Positions 1 to 7,227 of a DNA stretch of 29,490 bases are shown piece by piece; position 1 is the first letter of the stretch; each line of letters starts with the position of its first letter. This DNA comes from an uncultured Christensenella sp. (GTDB lineage Bacteria > Bacillota > Clostridia > Christensenellales > Borkfalkiaceae): assembly GCA_910577875.1 (NCBI GenBank), contig CAJTNY010000023.1, positions 1 through 29,490 of the forward strand. Reading direction: 5' to 3'. The position numbers were made by a program, and so were the translations under genes. The notes beneath the pieces are model-generated. The model saw only the letters and a list, made by a program, of their open reading frames with translations, was not told the DNA's origin and made no database searches.

Positions 1-1
1 A

Positions 2-91
2 TTCGTTTTGGGTTACGGAATTGATTTCTGCTATCGTATCGTGTGTACTATTTTGGTTTTGTTTTGTGAAGAAGTCGCTAAACAAAGCTAA
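2..91 (+). CDS. Possible C-terminal tail of a gene cut by the window edge
   Basis: Frame 2 is open from the window edge for 29 codons and ends in TAA at 89-91. The peptide is hydrophobic in its middle (residues FCYRIVCTILVLFC) and ends EEVAKQS. A rho-independent hairpin lies about 80 bases downstream and would suit a gene ending here. The stretch is too short to recognise a family and an open frame of this length can occur by chance, so this is a weak call. Confidence 0.25.
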   Translation, partial: FVLGYGIDFCYRIVCTILVLFCEEVAKQS

Positions 92-172
92 ATGATGTGC
101 AAACTTTTCCTAATCCGCTATGTTAAAATCATGTAAGGTATTGATTTTACATAAAGCAACATGATATTAAAT

Positions 173-203
173 AAAAAAGGCGGATGACTGTCCGCTTTTT
201 TTA
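173..203 (+). terminator. Rho-independent terminator
   Basis: An A-run, then GCGGA, a six-base loop TGACTG, TCCGC and a run of seven T. The A-run can pair with the T-run to lengthen the stem, with one bulged G. It would end transcription entering from the left edge, ahead of the restriction-modification promoter. Confidence 0.6.
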
Positions 204-363
204 TTATCCGTTATCAAATCAGATTGATTTAAGTCTTTTGATATACGGTTTTCATTAACATTTTCAACCGCCGAAATTTCAAAAAAATTTTTTCTTCTAT
301 GGCGTGTTCCAAAACAAAATTAAATAAAATCTCTATTGACGCAAAAATTATAGTTTAATACCA

Positions 364-392
364 TTGCAAACTTTAAGATTTTTTGATATAAT
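364..392 (+). promoter_or_regulatory. Promoter of the restriction-modification operon
   Basis: TTGCAA (364-369) and TATAAT (387-392) are separated by 17 bases. An AAGGAG ribosome site (416-421) follows, six bases before the ATG at 428. The remaining bases 204-363 are A+T-rich and hold a short dyad AAATCA-GAT-TGATTT at 216-230, but no gene and no control-protein gene. Confidence 0.7.
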
Positions 393-427
393 AATCTAAC
401 GTAGAATTATGCTATAAGGAGTGTTGT

Positions 428-2284
428 ATGCGTTTTTTAGGGAATAAAACAAGAATGTTGGAAAATATAAACGCAGTTATAGAAGATAACAATATTTCTG
501 GTAGCGTTTTTTGTGATTTGTTTGCTGGCTCTGGTTCTGTTGGTGATTACTTTAAAAGTCGATTTTCAATAGTTGCAAATGATTATTTAAGCTGTTTGAG
601 CATAATAAACAAAGCAAAATTAGAGAATAGTCAAGCGCCAAAGTTTGCAGTATTTTGTAAAGAATTTGGCATTGACCCGTTTACATATTTTAATCAAAAA
701 AGTTATATTGCTGATTCGCAATATTTTATTACTAATAATTATTCTCCGATAGGCGGACGACAGTTTTTTACGGAAGATAATGCTATTAAAATAGACGGAA
801 TAAGAATTGAGATAGAAGAATTATATAAAAATTTTATAATTGATTTAAAAGAAAGAAATTATTTGCTTGCTTCTTTAATTGAAAGTGTAATGGGTATTTC
901 TAATACATCTGGAACGTATGAGGCATTTTTAAAGATATGGGATAAACGTGCTTTAAAACCTTTTGTTTTAGAGCCTATTTCAATTTGTGAAACAGCATTA
1001 TACAGTAAAAATCAAGTTTATAATACTGATAGCAATGAGTTAATTCGTAAAGTTAAAGGTGATATTTTATATATTGACCCACCTTATACAATTACTGATT
1101 ACAGTGCCGCATATCATCTTTTAGAAAGTATAGCAAGATATGATTATCCAACAATTAAAGGTATTACAGGACGCAGGAAAGAAAATAACACAAAGTCAAA
1201 ATATACTCGCAAAGAACAGGCATTAAAGAATTTTGAAGATATTTTTCGTCAAGCACAGTTTGCGCACGTTTTAGTAAGTTATAGTACGCAAGGGTTAATT
1301 CCCGTTGATGAGTTGTGCGAATTGGCAAAAAAGTTTGCTGTAAATAATGAAATTAAACTCTATGAATTCCCGTTTAGAGAGTATAAAAATATTCGTTCAA
1401 GCCAAAAGGGCGATAATCTGAAAGAGATAATTATTTACTTCCAAAAGAATTTTGAAGTGATAAAATCGCCATTAAACTATACAGGTAGTAAATACTGTAT
1501 ATTTGATGAAATATGTAAGGTAATGCCTAAACATATTTCTACCTTTATAGATGCTATGGGTGGTGCATTTAATGTAGGGGCTAATATTGTAGCAGATAAA
1601 GTCATTTACAATGAGTTCTTGCCACATACCTTTAACATAATTAAAATCCTACTTAATGATAACAAGCAGGACTTAATTAAAAAAGTTGAAAATATAATTA
1701 AAGAATTTAATTTACAAAAAAGTGATAAACAGGCATATTTAAATTTGCGTAATAATTATAATGCGAACAAGGATATTTATAAACTTTTTGTTTTACATAT
1801 GTATTGTTTCCAAAATCAAATGCGTTTCAATTCAAAATTAGAATTTAATACACCTGTTGGAAATTGCTCATACAATGAAACTTTGGTAGAGAGAATTTTA
1901 AAATTTATTCCTAAAACGCCTAATTTTGAATTGTTAAATCTGTCATATGAAGAAATAGATTTAAATTATTTGGATAAGGATACAGTTTTCTATTTTGACC
2001 CCCCCTATTTTATAACGAGCGCCACATATAATGACGGTAAACGTGGTTTTATAGGGTGGGATTCTGATGAAGAAACAAGGTTGTTGGACTATATTACTTC
2101 ACTTCATCTTAAAGGCTATAAATTTGTTCTATCTAATGTGATTTATCACAATGAGTTGACAAATAATATTTTGGCTGATTGGATAAATACTCACAAATTC
2201 TTTATTAAAAATATTGATAATGTAGGCTCAAAAAATAGTAGAGATGAAGTGCTTATAACTAATTTTGATTGGAGAGAAAGCTAA
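428..2284 (+). CDS. Tandem two-domain D12-class DNA adenine methyltransferase
   Basis: Predicted type II modification enzyme that would transfer a methyl group from SAM to N6 of adenine. Two complete Dam-like (D12) domains are fused in 618 aa. Domain 1 has FLGNKTRML (3-11), an FAGSGS SAM loop (32-37) and DPPY (217-220). Domain 2 has NYTGSK (350-355), DAMGGAFNVG (375-384), a QNQMRFN segment near 463-469 and DPPY (524-527). Both catalytic motifs look intact. By analogy with M.FokI-type double methylases, each domain may modify one strand of an asymmetric site; this is inference. ATG 428 has AAGGAG six bases upstream. The stop TAA overlaps the next gene's ATG by one base, so the pair is co-translated. 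The coding sequence is much more A+T-rich than genes right of 4600, which suggests horizontal transfer. Confidence 0.9.
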   Translation: MRFLGNKTRMLENINAVIEDNNISGSVFCDLFAGSGSVGDYFKSRFSIVANDYLSCLSIINKAKLENSQAPKFAVFCKEFGIDPFTYFNQKSYIADSQYFITNNYSPIGGRQFFTEDNAIKIDGIRIEIEELYKNFIIDLKERNYLLASLIESVMGISNTSGTYEAFLKIWDKRALKPFVLEPISICETALYSKNQVYNTDSNELIRKVKGDILYIDPPYTITDYSAAYHLLESIARYDYPTIKGITGRRKENNTKSKYTRKEQALKNFEDIFRQAQFAHVLVSYSTQGLIPVDELCELAKKFAVNNEIKLYEFPFREYKNIRSSQKGDNLKEIIIYFQKNFEVIKSPLNYTGSKYCIFDEICKVMPKHISTFIDAMGGAFNVGANIVADKVIYNEFLPHTFNIIKILLNDNKQDLIKKVENIIKEFNLQKSDKQAYLNLRNNYNANKDIYKLFVLHMYCFQNQMRFNSKLEFNTPVGNCSYNETLVERILKFIPKTPNFELLNLSYEEIDLNYLDKDTVFYFDPPYFITSATYNDGKRGFIGWDSDEETRLLDYITSLHLKGYKFVLSNVIYHNELTNNILADWINTHKFFIKNIDNVGSKNSRDEVLITNFDWRES

Positions 2285-3660
2285 TGAATCAAACATTGGT
2301 AATACAAGAAAAGTTTTTTGACTCACTTCAAGAAGTTAAAAACTTAAAAATTTTAAGAGAAAAAGGTTGCTCGTCTGCAAATGATTTTTTAAATAAAATC
2401 ATCAATAAGTTAAATGATGAGTTTAATTTTTTGGAAATAGTTGATTATCGTTTTCAGTCAAAAACTGAAATGAGTAAATACAGTCAATATAGTGCTTTCA
2501 TTGAAGGCGACAATTTACCTTTTGAGAAAGTTGTTGTATTCTTTACCCCTATTGATTCTAAAATGGGTAATGTTATTATTGAGCAGAGTTTAATGCCTAC
2601 CATTTGTAATCAAATGGAAGAATCGCTTACGTTTCTATTAGATAATACGAGATATAAAAAAATTGTAGTTTTAACTTCTAAAATCAACTTAAAAAATGAA
2701 GCCCCCGTTAACTACAACAAATTCCAAATGGATATTAACAGCCTGAATACTTTAAATTTTGACGTTATTCCATTTTTTAATATAAAAAATCTTTCTACTG
2801 ATACTAAATTTAATTCATTAACTGAATATTTAGATATGTCAGACTATTTACAAAAAATAAACATTGCAAATTCACAATACAAATTCTTGCGTTTGGAAAA
2901 CTCGACCCTGTTTGGTGATTGCGAAAAAAGCGATTTGAAAGGTGAATTTCATAAATCATTTTGTTTTAGGTTTCTTACAGCGATTTTTTCAGGTGGCAAT
3001 GATTATAATTACAACATTGATGGCGTCTTAGCTAAACTGCCTAAATTGGACAATCAGTTTGCTAATCTTAAAAAATTTGTTGATTATGCAAATGGCAAGG
3101 TATTATTCCAAATTCATACGGCAGTCATTCCTGTTGAAGATACTATTGATAGTGATGATGAATTAGAGAATCTTGATGATATTCATCGCATACCAGAACG
3201 TGGTATAGATAGTGCAGGGCGTAAACGGTTCAAGACTCAAAAGAAAATTCGAGATAGTGTTTTGGAAAAAGCTAATTACATTTGTAATTGTAATGATTCT
3301 AAACATTTCTATTTTGAGTCAATTGATTTACATAATTATGTCGAAGGGCATCACGTTGTGCCTATGAATAGACAAGAAGAATATTATTTTGACGAAAATA
3401 TAAATTTGGATATTCCTAATAATATTGTTCCGCTCTGCCCTAACTGCCATTGTCAAATTCATTTAGGTAGTCGTCAAGCAAGAATAAAAATTATTAGTGA
3501 ACTTTATATAAGAAATAAAGCAAGGCTGTTATCATTTAAACCTAATTTAACATTATCGCTGTTAGCGTCATATTACAATATCGGTCTTGAAAGTGAAGAA
3601 GAACGAGATTGGTTAAAACGAGCTGAAAAAATTGTAGAAGATAAAAAACGGTCTGTTTAA
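2284..3660 (+). CDS. HNH restriction endonuclease, partner of the double methyltransferase
   Basis: 458 aa. The C-terminal third has a zinc-braced HNH (beta-beta-alpha-metal) fold: CNC at 334-336, GHHVVPM at 355-361 (His356/His357), NIVPLCPNCH at 380-389 (Asn380, Cys385, Cys388, His389). The first about 300 residues match no family I recognise and probably hold the target-recognition region. An acidic linker (about 285-300) separates the two parts. A TTG at 2269 is in frame, but ATG 2284 is preferred because GGAGAG (2271-2276) sits seven bases before it and it forms a TAATG junction with the methyltransferase. Tight linkage to a two-domain methylase marks it as the likely restriction enzyme; a defence HNH nuclease of another type is less likely. 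Base composition is as A+T-rich as its partner. Confidence 0.85.
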   Translation: MNQTLVIQEKFFDSLQEVKNLKILREKGCSSANDFLNKIINKLNDEFNFLEIVDYRFQSKTEMSKYSQYSAFIEGDNLPFEKVVVFFTPIDSKMGNVIIEQSLMPTICNQMEESLTFLLDNTRYKKIVVLTSKINLKNEAPVNYNKFQMDINSLNTLNFDVIPFFNIKNLSTDTKFNSLTEYLDMSDYLQKINIANSQYKFLRLENSTLFGDCEKSDLKGEFHKSFCFRFLTAIFSGGNDYNYNIDGVLAKLPKLDNQFANLKKFVDYANGKVLFQIHTAVIPVEDTIDSDDELENLDDIHRIPERGIDSAGRKRFKTQKKIRDSVLEKANYICNCNDSKHFYFESIDLHNYVEGHHVVPMNRQEEYYFDENINLDIPNNIVPLCPNCHCQIHLGSRQARIKIISELYIRNKARLLSFKPNLTLSLLASYYNIGLESEEERDWLKRAEKIVEDKKRSV

Positions 3661-3665
3661 CAATT

Positions 3666-3701
3666 AAAGTCGAACCACAATATTAGGGGCTCGACTTTTT
3701 T
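3666..3701 (+). terminator. Terminator of the restriction-modification operon
   Basis: AAAGTCGAACC (3666-3676) pairs with GGCTCGACTTT (3688-3698) with one A-C mismatch, around a short A+T-rich loop, and runs into T residues. It starts five bases after the nuclease stop codon. Confidence 0.8.
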
Positions 3702-3720
3702 ATTGCAAAAAAATAACGCA

Positions 3721-3761
3721 ACCTAATATTCGAATTAGGTTATGAATGGTGCACCTTCAGG
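3721..3761 (-). repeat. Diverged duplicate of the tRNA-Lys 3' end with its terminator (attachment-site-like scar)
   Basis: Bases 3747-3761 are identical to 3901-3915, the last 15 bases of tRNA-Lys(CTT) including the encoded CCA. The copy is followed on the minus strand by its own hairpin (arms AACCTAAT and ATTAGGTT) and a T-rich run. An 11-base block (3728-3738) recurs at 3882-3892 at exactly the same 19-base offset from the tRNA end, so terminator and tRNA tail were duplicated as one block. The hairpin arms differ in sequence but keep pairing. This is what integration into a tRNA 3' end leaves behind. Bases 3762-3851 hold one weak dyad (TTCGCT 3810-3815 / AGCGAA 3823-3828) and no gene. Confidence 0.7.
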
Positions 3762-3851
3762 AATTTTGCGCCATAGTACAAGAAATTTTTACAATAGGGT
3801 GCGCAAAGCTTCGCTACGCTCGAGCGAACCACAGGGTTTAAGCGCGATAAA

Positions 3852-3901
3852 TGTAAAAAAACAGTTTCTAAGCCGAAATAAATTCGAATTAGAAACTGTT
3901 T
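3852..3901 (-). terminator. Terminator of the six-tRNA operon
   Basis: On the minus strand AAACAGTTTCTAA (3901-3889) pairs with TTAGAAACTGTTT (3871-3859), followed by a run of T (3860-3854). It begins at the last base of the tRNA-Lys CCA end. Confidence 0.85.
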
Positions 3902-3976
3902 GGTGCACCTTCAGGGACTCGAACCCTGGGCCCACTGATTAAGAGTCAGTTGCTCTACCAACTGAGCTAAAGGTGC
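3901..3976 (-). tRNA. tRNA-Lys (anticodon CTT)
   Basis: Cloverleaf read on the minus strand: acceptor GCACCTT/AAGGTGC, D arm GCTC...GAGC, anticodon stem ACTGA/TCAGT with loop CTCTTAA, T arm CAGGG-TTCGAGT-CCCTG, discriminator A and encoded CCA. 76 bases. It is the last gene of the tRNA operon and its 3' 15 bases are duplicated at 3747-3761. Confidence 0.97.
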
Positions 3977-4039
3977 ATTGCTTATATAAAAACGGAGGAC
4001 CGTTTTGTTTGCGTTTTCCCAAAAGATTGGGAATGGGAG

Positions 4040-4115
4040 TGGTGATCCATCCGAGATTCGAACCCGGGACACCGTGATTAAAAGTCACGTGCTCTGCCTG
4101 CTGAGCTAATGGACC
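4040..4115 (-). tRNA. tRNA-Lys (anticodon TTT)
   Basis: Minus-strand cloverleaf: acceptor GGTCCAT/ATGGATC, anticodon stem CGTGA/TCACG with loop CTTTTAA, T loop TTCGAAT, encoded ACCA end. 76 bases. It reads AAA and, by wobble, AAG codons. Confidence 0.97.
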
Positions 4116-4121
4116 GAATAT

Positions 4122-4196
4122 TGGCTGGGGTGGCAGGATTTGAACCTACGAATGCGGGAATCAAAATCCCGTGCCTTACCGCTTGGCGACACCCCA
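4122..4196 (-). tRNA. tRNA-Gln (anticodon TTG)
   Basis: Minus-strand cloverleaf: acceptor TGGGGTG/CACCCCA, starting with U1 as usual for bacterial tRNA-Gln. Anticodon stem CGGGA/TCCCG with loop TTTTGAT, T loop TTCAAAT, discriminator G and encoded CCA. 75 bases, only six bases from the neighbouring tRNA-Lys. Confidence 0.97.
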
Positions 4197-4224
4197 ACGC
4201 ACGGGCGTAAGCCCGAAAATTAAA

Positions 4225-4301
4225 TGGGGCGGGCGACAAGTTTCGAACTTGCTACCTCCAGAGCCACAATCTGGCGCTCTACCGATTGAGCTACGCCCGC
4301 C
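4225..4301 (-). tRNA. tRNA-His (anticodon GTG)
   Basis: Minus-strand cloverleaf with the extra 5' G (G-1) opposite discriminator C73, the identity signature of tRNA-His. Acceptor GCGGGCG/CGCCCGC, anticodon stem CCAGA/TCTGG with loop TTGTGGC, encoded CCA. 77 bases counting G-1. Confidence 0.97.
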
Positions 4302-4307
4302 GTTTAT

Positions 4308-4384
4308 TGGTGCGCCTGGAGAGCTTCGAACCCCCGACACACGGCTTAGAAGGCCGTTGCTCTATCCTACTGAGCTACAGGCGC
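4308..4384 (-). tRNA. tRNA-Arg (anticodon TCT)
   Basis: Minus-strand cloverleaf: acceptor GCGCCTG/CAGGCGC, anticodon stem ACGGC/GCCGT with loop CTTCTAA, T loop TTCGAAG, discriminator A and encoded CCA. 77 bases. It reads AGA/AGG codons. Confidence 0.97.
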
Positions 4385-4422
4385 GTATCGCATTGGCGGC
4401 GGCGCGCTTTCCTTAAAAGCGT

Positions 4423-4496
4423 TGGAGCGGGTGATGGGAATCGGACCCACGCAACCAGCTTGGAAGGCTAGTGTTCTACCATTGAACTACACCCGC
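4423..4496 (-). tRNA. tRNA-Gly (anticodon TCC)
   Basis: Minus-strand cloverleaf: acceptor GCGGGTG/CACCCGC, anticodon stem CTAGC/GCTGG (one G-T pair) with loop CTTCCAA, T loop TCCGATT, discriminator T and encoded CCA. 74 bases. First gene after the operon promoter. Confidence 0.97.
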
Positions 4497-4535
4497 ATTG
4501 TTAAACGAGCTTTCCGCACAACTCAATGCTAAAAA

Positions 4536-4564
4536 ATTATATCAAATCAAAGTTTTACTGTCAA
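4536..4564 (-). promoter_or_regulatory. Consensus promoter of the tRNA operon
   Basis: On the minus strand TTGACA (4564-4559) and TATAAT (4541-4536), both perfect consensus, 17 bases apart. It lies about 40 bases upstream of tRNA-Gly, and no other good promoter is seen between the tRNAs, so all six are probably cut from one transcript. Confidence 0.9.
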
Positions 4565-4614
4565 CTTATTTTTAAAGAATTATAGATATAATTTTACAGC
4601 TTTTTTTAAATTAA

Positions 4615-4645
4615 CGGCTTTCCTCTGAATTTAAGAGGAAAGCCG
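4615..4645 (-). terminator. Hairpin terminator after the surface-protein gene
   Basis: A perfect 12-bp stem (4615-4626 with 4634-4645) and a seven-base loop, starting seven bases past the stop of the minus-strand gene at 4653. The minus-strand bases after the stem are TTAATTT rather than a solid T-run, so termination may be imperfect. Confidence 0.65.
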
Positions 4646-4652
4646 AAGTTTA

Positions 4653-5879
4653 TCAATCTTTCTTGCCGTCTTCGTTTTCTTCGGTATTTTTTTCTTTTTT
4701 GCCTTTCTTTTTCTTGCTCGACGTCGCCGTATATACAACATAACCCAAAGCAATGAGTACAAGCACTACGACAGCAAGAATAAGAAGAACGGTGGTTACC
4801 TGCGTTTTTTCGCTGTGTTCGGGGTCTGGAACGACGGAGGGTTCTTTATTGTCCTCTATTATATATTCGGTGAGGAAACCCGCCGCGACGTAGCCTGTTT
4901 TGGGTTCGCCGTCCTTAGTTTCATATTCCACTTCGTAATATGCGGAATTGAGAACTCCCGCGTACTCAATCTTGCTTTTAACCTTAACTATAGTACCTGT
5001 TGCATTGGGAAGCAAGGTGTTTCCTATAACGGTAAACGGTGAAGCGTAAATTCTGTTCCCTATAATCGTTGCGTTTGCAAATTCTGGGTCCTTGCGGCAG
5101 TCCGCAATCGTTTCTTCTAAATACTCAGCTTCGTTTTTCATTATATAGCTCGAATCTCCGATTGAGATTAAAGCGGCATTGCCTGTGTAGCAGAGGAGCA
5201 GAGCGGTCTTAGGTTCTTCTACCGAAACAGTATTAACTGAAACATCGATGCCCTCTTCGGTGTTTTCGAGGGCGAAATACTCGCCTTCGAGCGAAGTTAA
5301 ATCTACAGCGGTCATTACAGCGCCTGCTTTAACTGTAACGAAAGTCAGCGCCTTATAATTTTTCAAAGCGTCGGAGGTTTGTCCGACGTTTATTTTCTCG
5401 GTAACCGAATAATCGTAGTATTCCGGACTTATTGACGTAGGCTGACGCACTCCCTCGAATTCGTACAAAACGTTGTCTTTGACGGCATACGCTTTGTTTC
5501 CGAATTGTTTAAGGCTGTAATACTCGCCTTCGAAGGGCTGAATCTCGCTACCTTCGAAGTCCGCTACTTTAAGCGTAGTTCCCGTTAAATTATAAGTGTA
5601 GTTACCTATCGTAACGGCTGTCTGCGCGGGGGTAAATTCGACTTCTTCCGGATACGAGAGCTTTCCGTTCTCATAACAGTAAAGTGTTTCTCTGTCCGCA
5701 AAATAGTATTTATCGCCGTCTATTTCGTAGTCTTTAAGATTGGAGAACGTAAGTGTCTTAACAAAGCCGCTTTTATCGGGATATATGGTTTCGCTTTCTT
5801 CTGCTGTTGCGGACAAAGGAGCTCCGAACGCCGCGCAGGTTAAAAGCAATGAAGTTGTTATTACTGCTAAACGTTTCAC
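4653..5879 (-). CDS. Membrane-anchored surface protein with SH3-like C-terminal region
   Basis: 408 aa from a GTG start. The N-terminus is a signal peptide (MKRLAVITTSLLLTCAAF, cleavage probably near ALSATAEE). A long extracellular part has repeated short beta-rich segments of the form YCYENGKLSYPEE and an SH3-like stretch before the anchor (ending TGYVAAGFLTEY). One transmembrane helix (LILAVVVLVLIALGYVVY) follows, then a lysine/glutamate-rich tail that should be cytoplasmic. An in-frame TTG at 5927 is rejected: it lies upstream of a near-consensus promoter whose TATAAT ends six bases before GTG 5879. That would make the mRNA leaderless, and there is no Shine-Dalgarno sequence. Function unknown; the same topology recurs at 6485-7165 and 16478-18841, which suggests a lineage-specific envelope protein class. 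Confidence 0.75.
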   Translation of the reverse strand: MKRLAVITTSLLLTCAAFGAPLSATAEESETIYPDKSGFVKTLTFSNLKDYEIDGDKYYFADRETLYCYENGKLSYPEEVEFTPAQTAVTIGNYTYNLTGTTLKVADFEGSEIQPFEGEYYSLKQFGNKAYAVKDNVLYEFEGVRQPTSISPEYYDYSVTEKINVGQTSDALKNYKALTFVTVKAGAVMTAVDLTSLEGEYFALENTEEGIDVSVNTVSVEEPKTALLLCYTGNAALISIGDSSYIMKNEAEYLEETIADCRKDPEFANATIIGNRIYASPFTVIGNTLLPNATGTIVKVKSKIEYAGVLNSAYYEVEYETKDGEPKTGYVAAGFLTEYIIEDNKEPSVVPDPEHSEKTQVTTVLLILAVVVLVLIALGYVVYTATSSKKKKGKKEKNTEENEDGKKD

Positions 5880-5885
5880 GATTGA

Positions 5886-5914
5886 ATTATACCATACCTT
5901 TAAAATATTGTAAA
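5886..5914 (-). promoter_or_regulatory. Promoter directly abutting a GTG start (leaderless arrangement)
   Basis: Minus strand: TTTACA (5914-5909), a 17-base spacer, TATAAT (5891-5886), then only TCAATC before GTG at 5879. The expected transcription start falls on the start codon itself. Confidence 0.8.
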
Positions 5915-6083
5915 CTGTGACGAGCAAATCACATAAAAATTCTTAAAAAAATTTTATTTATTTTTTAATTTGTACATTAACTGTCATATTTAACGGTTAT
6001 AATAAAAACGAACAAAACAAACAAATGTTTATTTTATTGGCCCGATAGCGTATATCGATTGCGTACGGGCGCGGGGCTTGAAT

Positions 6084-6500
6084 ATGAAAGTTAAGAAAGT
6101 ATTGAGATTTTATTTCTATGCCGACAGACTTGAAAAAGCGTTTGACGGTATTATATATCGCAGCGCGCTGGGTTCTGCAAGCATTGCTGAAAGTGAGCGG
6201 TGCGCGGAGAAGATATGCGGTCTGATAGGCGAAAAGCAGAAGCTTTCGAGGTTTTGGGCGTATTTGGATAAAGTTTTATGCGGTTTTACCCAAAGCGAGC
6301 GTTCGGCGCTTGGAAGGTATGCTTCTTTGCGTTGCGGAATAAAAAAACTGGGAGATGAAGAGAGAAGAGCTATAAAGCGCGCCGCGGTGAAGTTTAAGAG
6401 AAGGGCGAGAAGAATAGAAAGTTTTGCCGAGGCGTTGGGGCTAGTGGGTAAGTATTACAGTTTGATTTCGTCCGAAAGCGCCGGTTATTTGTCGGGATGA
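6084..6500 (+). CDS. Small basic helical protein of unknown function
   Basis: 138 aa, very rich in Arg and Lys, predicted all-helical, with a basic patch (KFKRRARR) near residues 108-115. No family recognised. A TTG at 6078 is in frame, but ATG 6084 is preferred because GCGGGG (6071-6076) is then seven bases upstream. The gene runs in the direction of the phage module that begins at 7228 and could be a DNA-binding regulator of the ArpU/RinA sort found near terminase genes. That is only a guess from position, size and charge. Its 3' end overlaps the convergent gene at 6485-7165 by 16 bases. The 5' region has a TATAAT (5996-6001) without a clear -35 partner. Confidence 0.6.
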   Translation: MKVKKVLRFYFYADRLEKAFDGIIYRSALGSASIAESERCAEKICGLIGEKQKLSRFWAYLDKVLCGFTQSERSALGRYASLRCGIKKLGDEERRAIKRAAVKFKRRARRIESFAEALGLVGKYYSLISSESAGYLSG

Positions 6501-7165
6501 AAGTATCTCTTTTTCCCGGTCAGATATAGTATGAGCAGAGCCGCGCCGGCAAGTCCAGCGAGAACGAGCGCGACGATAACCGTCGTATTCGCGCTCTTGG
6601 GCTGAGGTTCTTCGGGTGGGGGAGGGGGTTCGTCCGGGAGCTCATTCAAAGGGTAATCGTCGTTCGCGCCGCGTATATATCCGAACGCGCCGTCGTACAG
6701 GACGTAAGAATAAGCCGAGGCGCCCGAATAATACGAGCCGTAAAAAGCCACAGTCACGTTAAGTTCGTTTAAGACGGGAAGCGAGCCGGGGAGGGATTCG
6801 GTTTTGAAAGTTACCGTAACCGGTCTGTTGAGATAAATATTTTCGGGCGGCTCGGAAACGGGGGTTAAATTTTCGGTACGGCAGTAACCGTATAACGCGC
6901 GGTAAAGGGCGTTGTCTTCGGCGTACTTGACGTAATACCATTCGCCGTCAGTTGAGAGTATTTCCACGCAATATGTATATGGAATAATAAACAGCGCGGA
7001 ATTCAAATCCTTTTTTTCGCAGAAGTAGATATCTTTAGCATCGGCGCGTGCGTAACCCGAGTTCGCGGCGTACGCGGAAAAGTTTCCGCACGGCAGAGCG
7101 CGGAAGGTCGCGGATATTATTAAAAACGTTAAAATACAGCAAACAGCGAATTTTGCGGCTTTCAT
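6485..7165 (-). CDS. Membrane-anchored surface protein with SH3-like domain
   Basis: 226 aa: signal peptide (residues 1-35, KFAVCCILTFLIISATF), an SH3-like domain (about 36-105, with the WYYVKYAE strand and a GYCRTENLTPV end), a second beta-rich part (about 110-170), a proline-rich linker (PDEPPPPPEEPQP), one transmembrane helix (VIVALVLAGLAGAALLILYL) and a short basic tail. The layout parallels the 408-aa neighbour at 4653-5879 and suggests cell-wall contact, for example peptidoglycan sensing or binding; this is inferred from domain type only. ATG 7165 is used. A TATAAT lies eight bases upstream, so the leader would be two or three bases and no Shine-Dalgarno is present. Confidence 0.75.
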   Translation of the reverse strand: MKAAKFAVCCILTFLIISATFRALPCGNFSAYAANSGYARADAKDIYFCEKKDLNSALFIIPYTYCVEILSTDGEWYYVKYAEDNALYRALYGYCRTENLTPVSEPPENIYLNRPVTVTFKTESLPGSLPVLNELNVTVAFYGSYYSGASAYSYVLYDGAFGYIRGANDDYPLNELPDEPPPPPEEPQPKSANTTVIVALVLAGLAGAALLILYLTGKKRYFHPDK

Positions 7166-7173
7166 ACCCGAAC

Positions 7174-7202
7174 ATTATAAAGTATTGAAAATCGAATATT
7201 AG
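7174..7202 (-). promoter_or_regulatory. Probable promoter with near-zero leader for the SH3-like gene
   Basis: Minus strand TATAAT (7179-7174) is perfect, while the -35 position 17 bases away (CTAATA) is poor. Eight bases separate the -10 box from ATG 7165. Confidence 0.5.
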
Positions 7203-7227
7203 CACTAATTTTGTCATAAAAGGTCTT

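Noticed and set aside
3762..3851. A degenerate second tRNA between the duplicated tRNA-Lys ends
   Set aside because: No D arm, anticodon stem or T arm could be folded on either strand; only the 3' tail is duplicated.
3742..4471. Short plus-strand open frames across the tRNA cluster
   Set aside because: They run antisense through well-formed tRNA genes and lack ribosome sites.
4815..5042. 75-codon plus-strand frame inside the surface-protein gene
   Set aside because: Antisense shadow of the 408-aa protein with no ribosome site.
7180..7227. A promoter for the terminase operon
   Set aside because: TTGAAA at 7185-7190 has no -10 box at an acceptable distance, so no promoter could be assigned.
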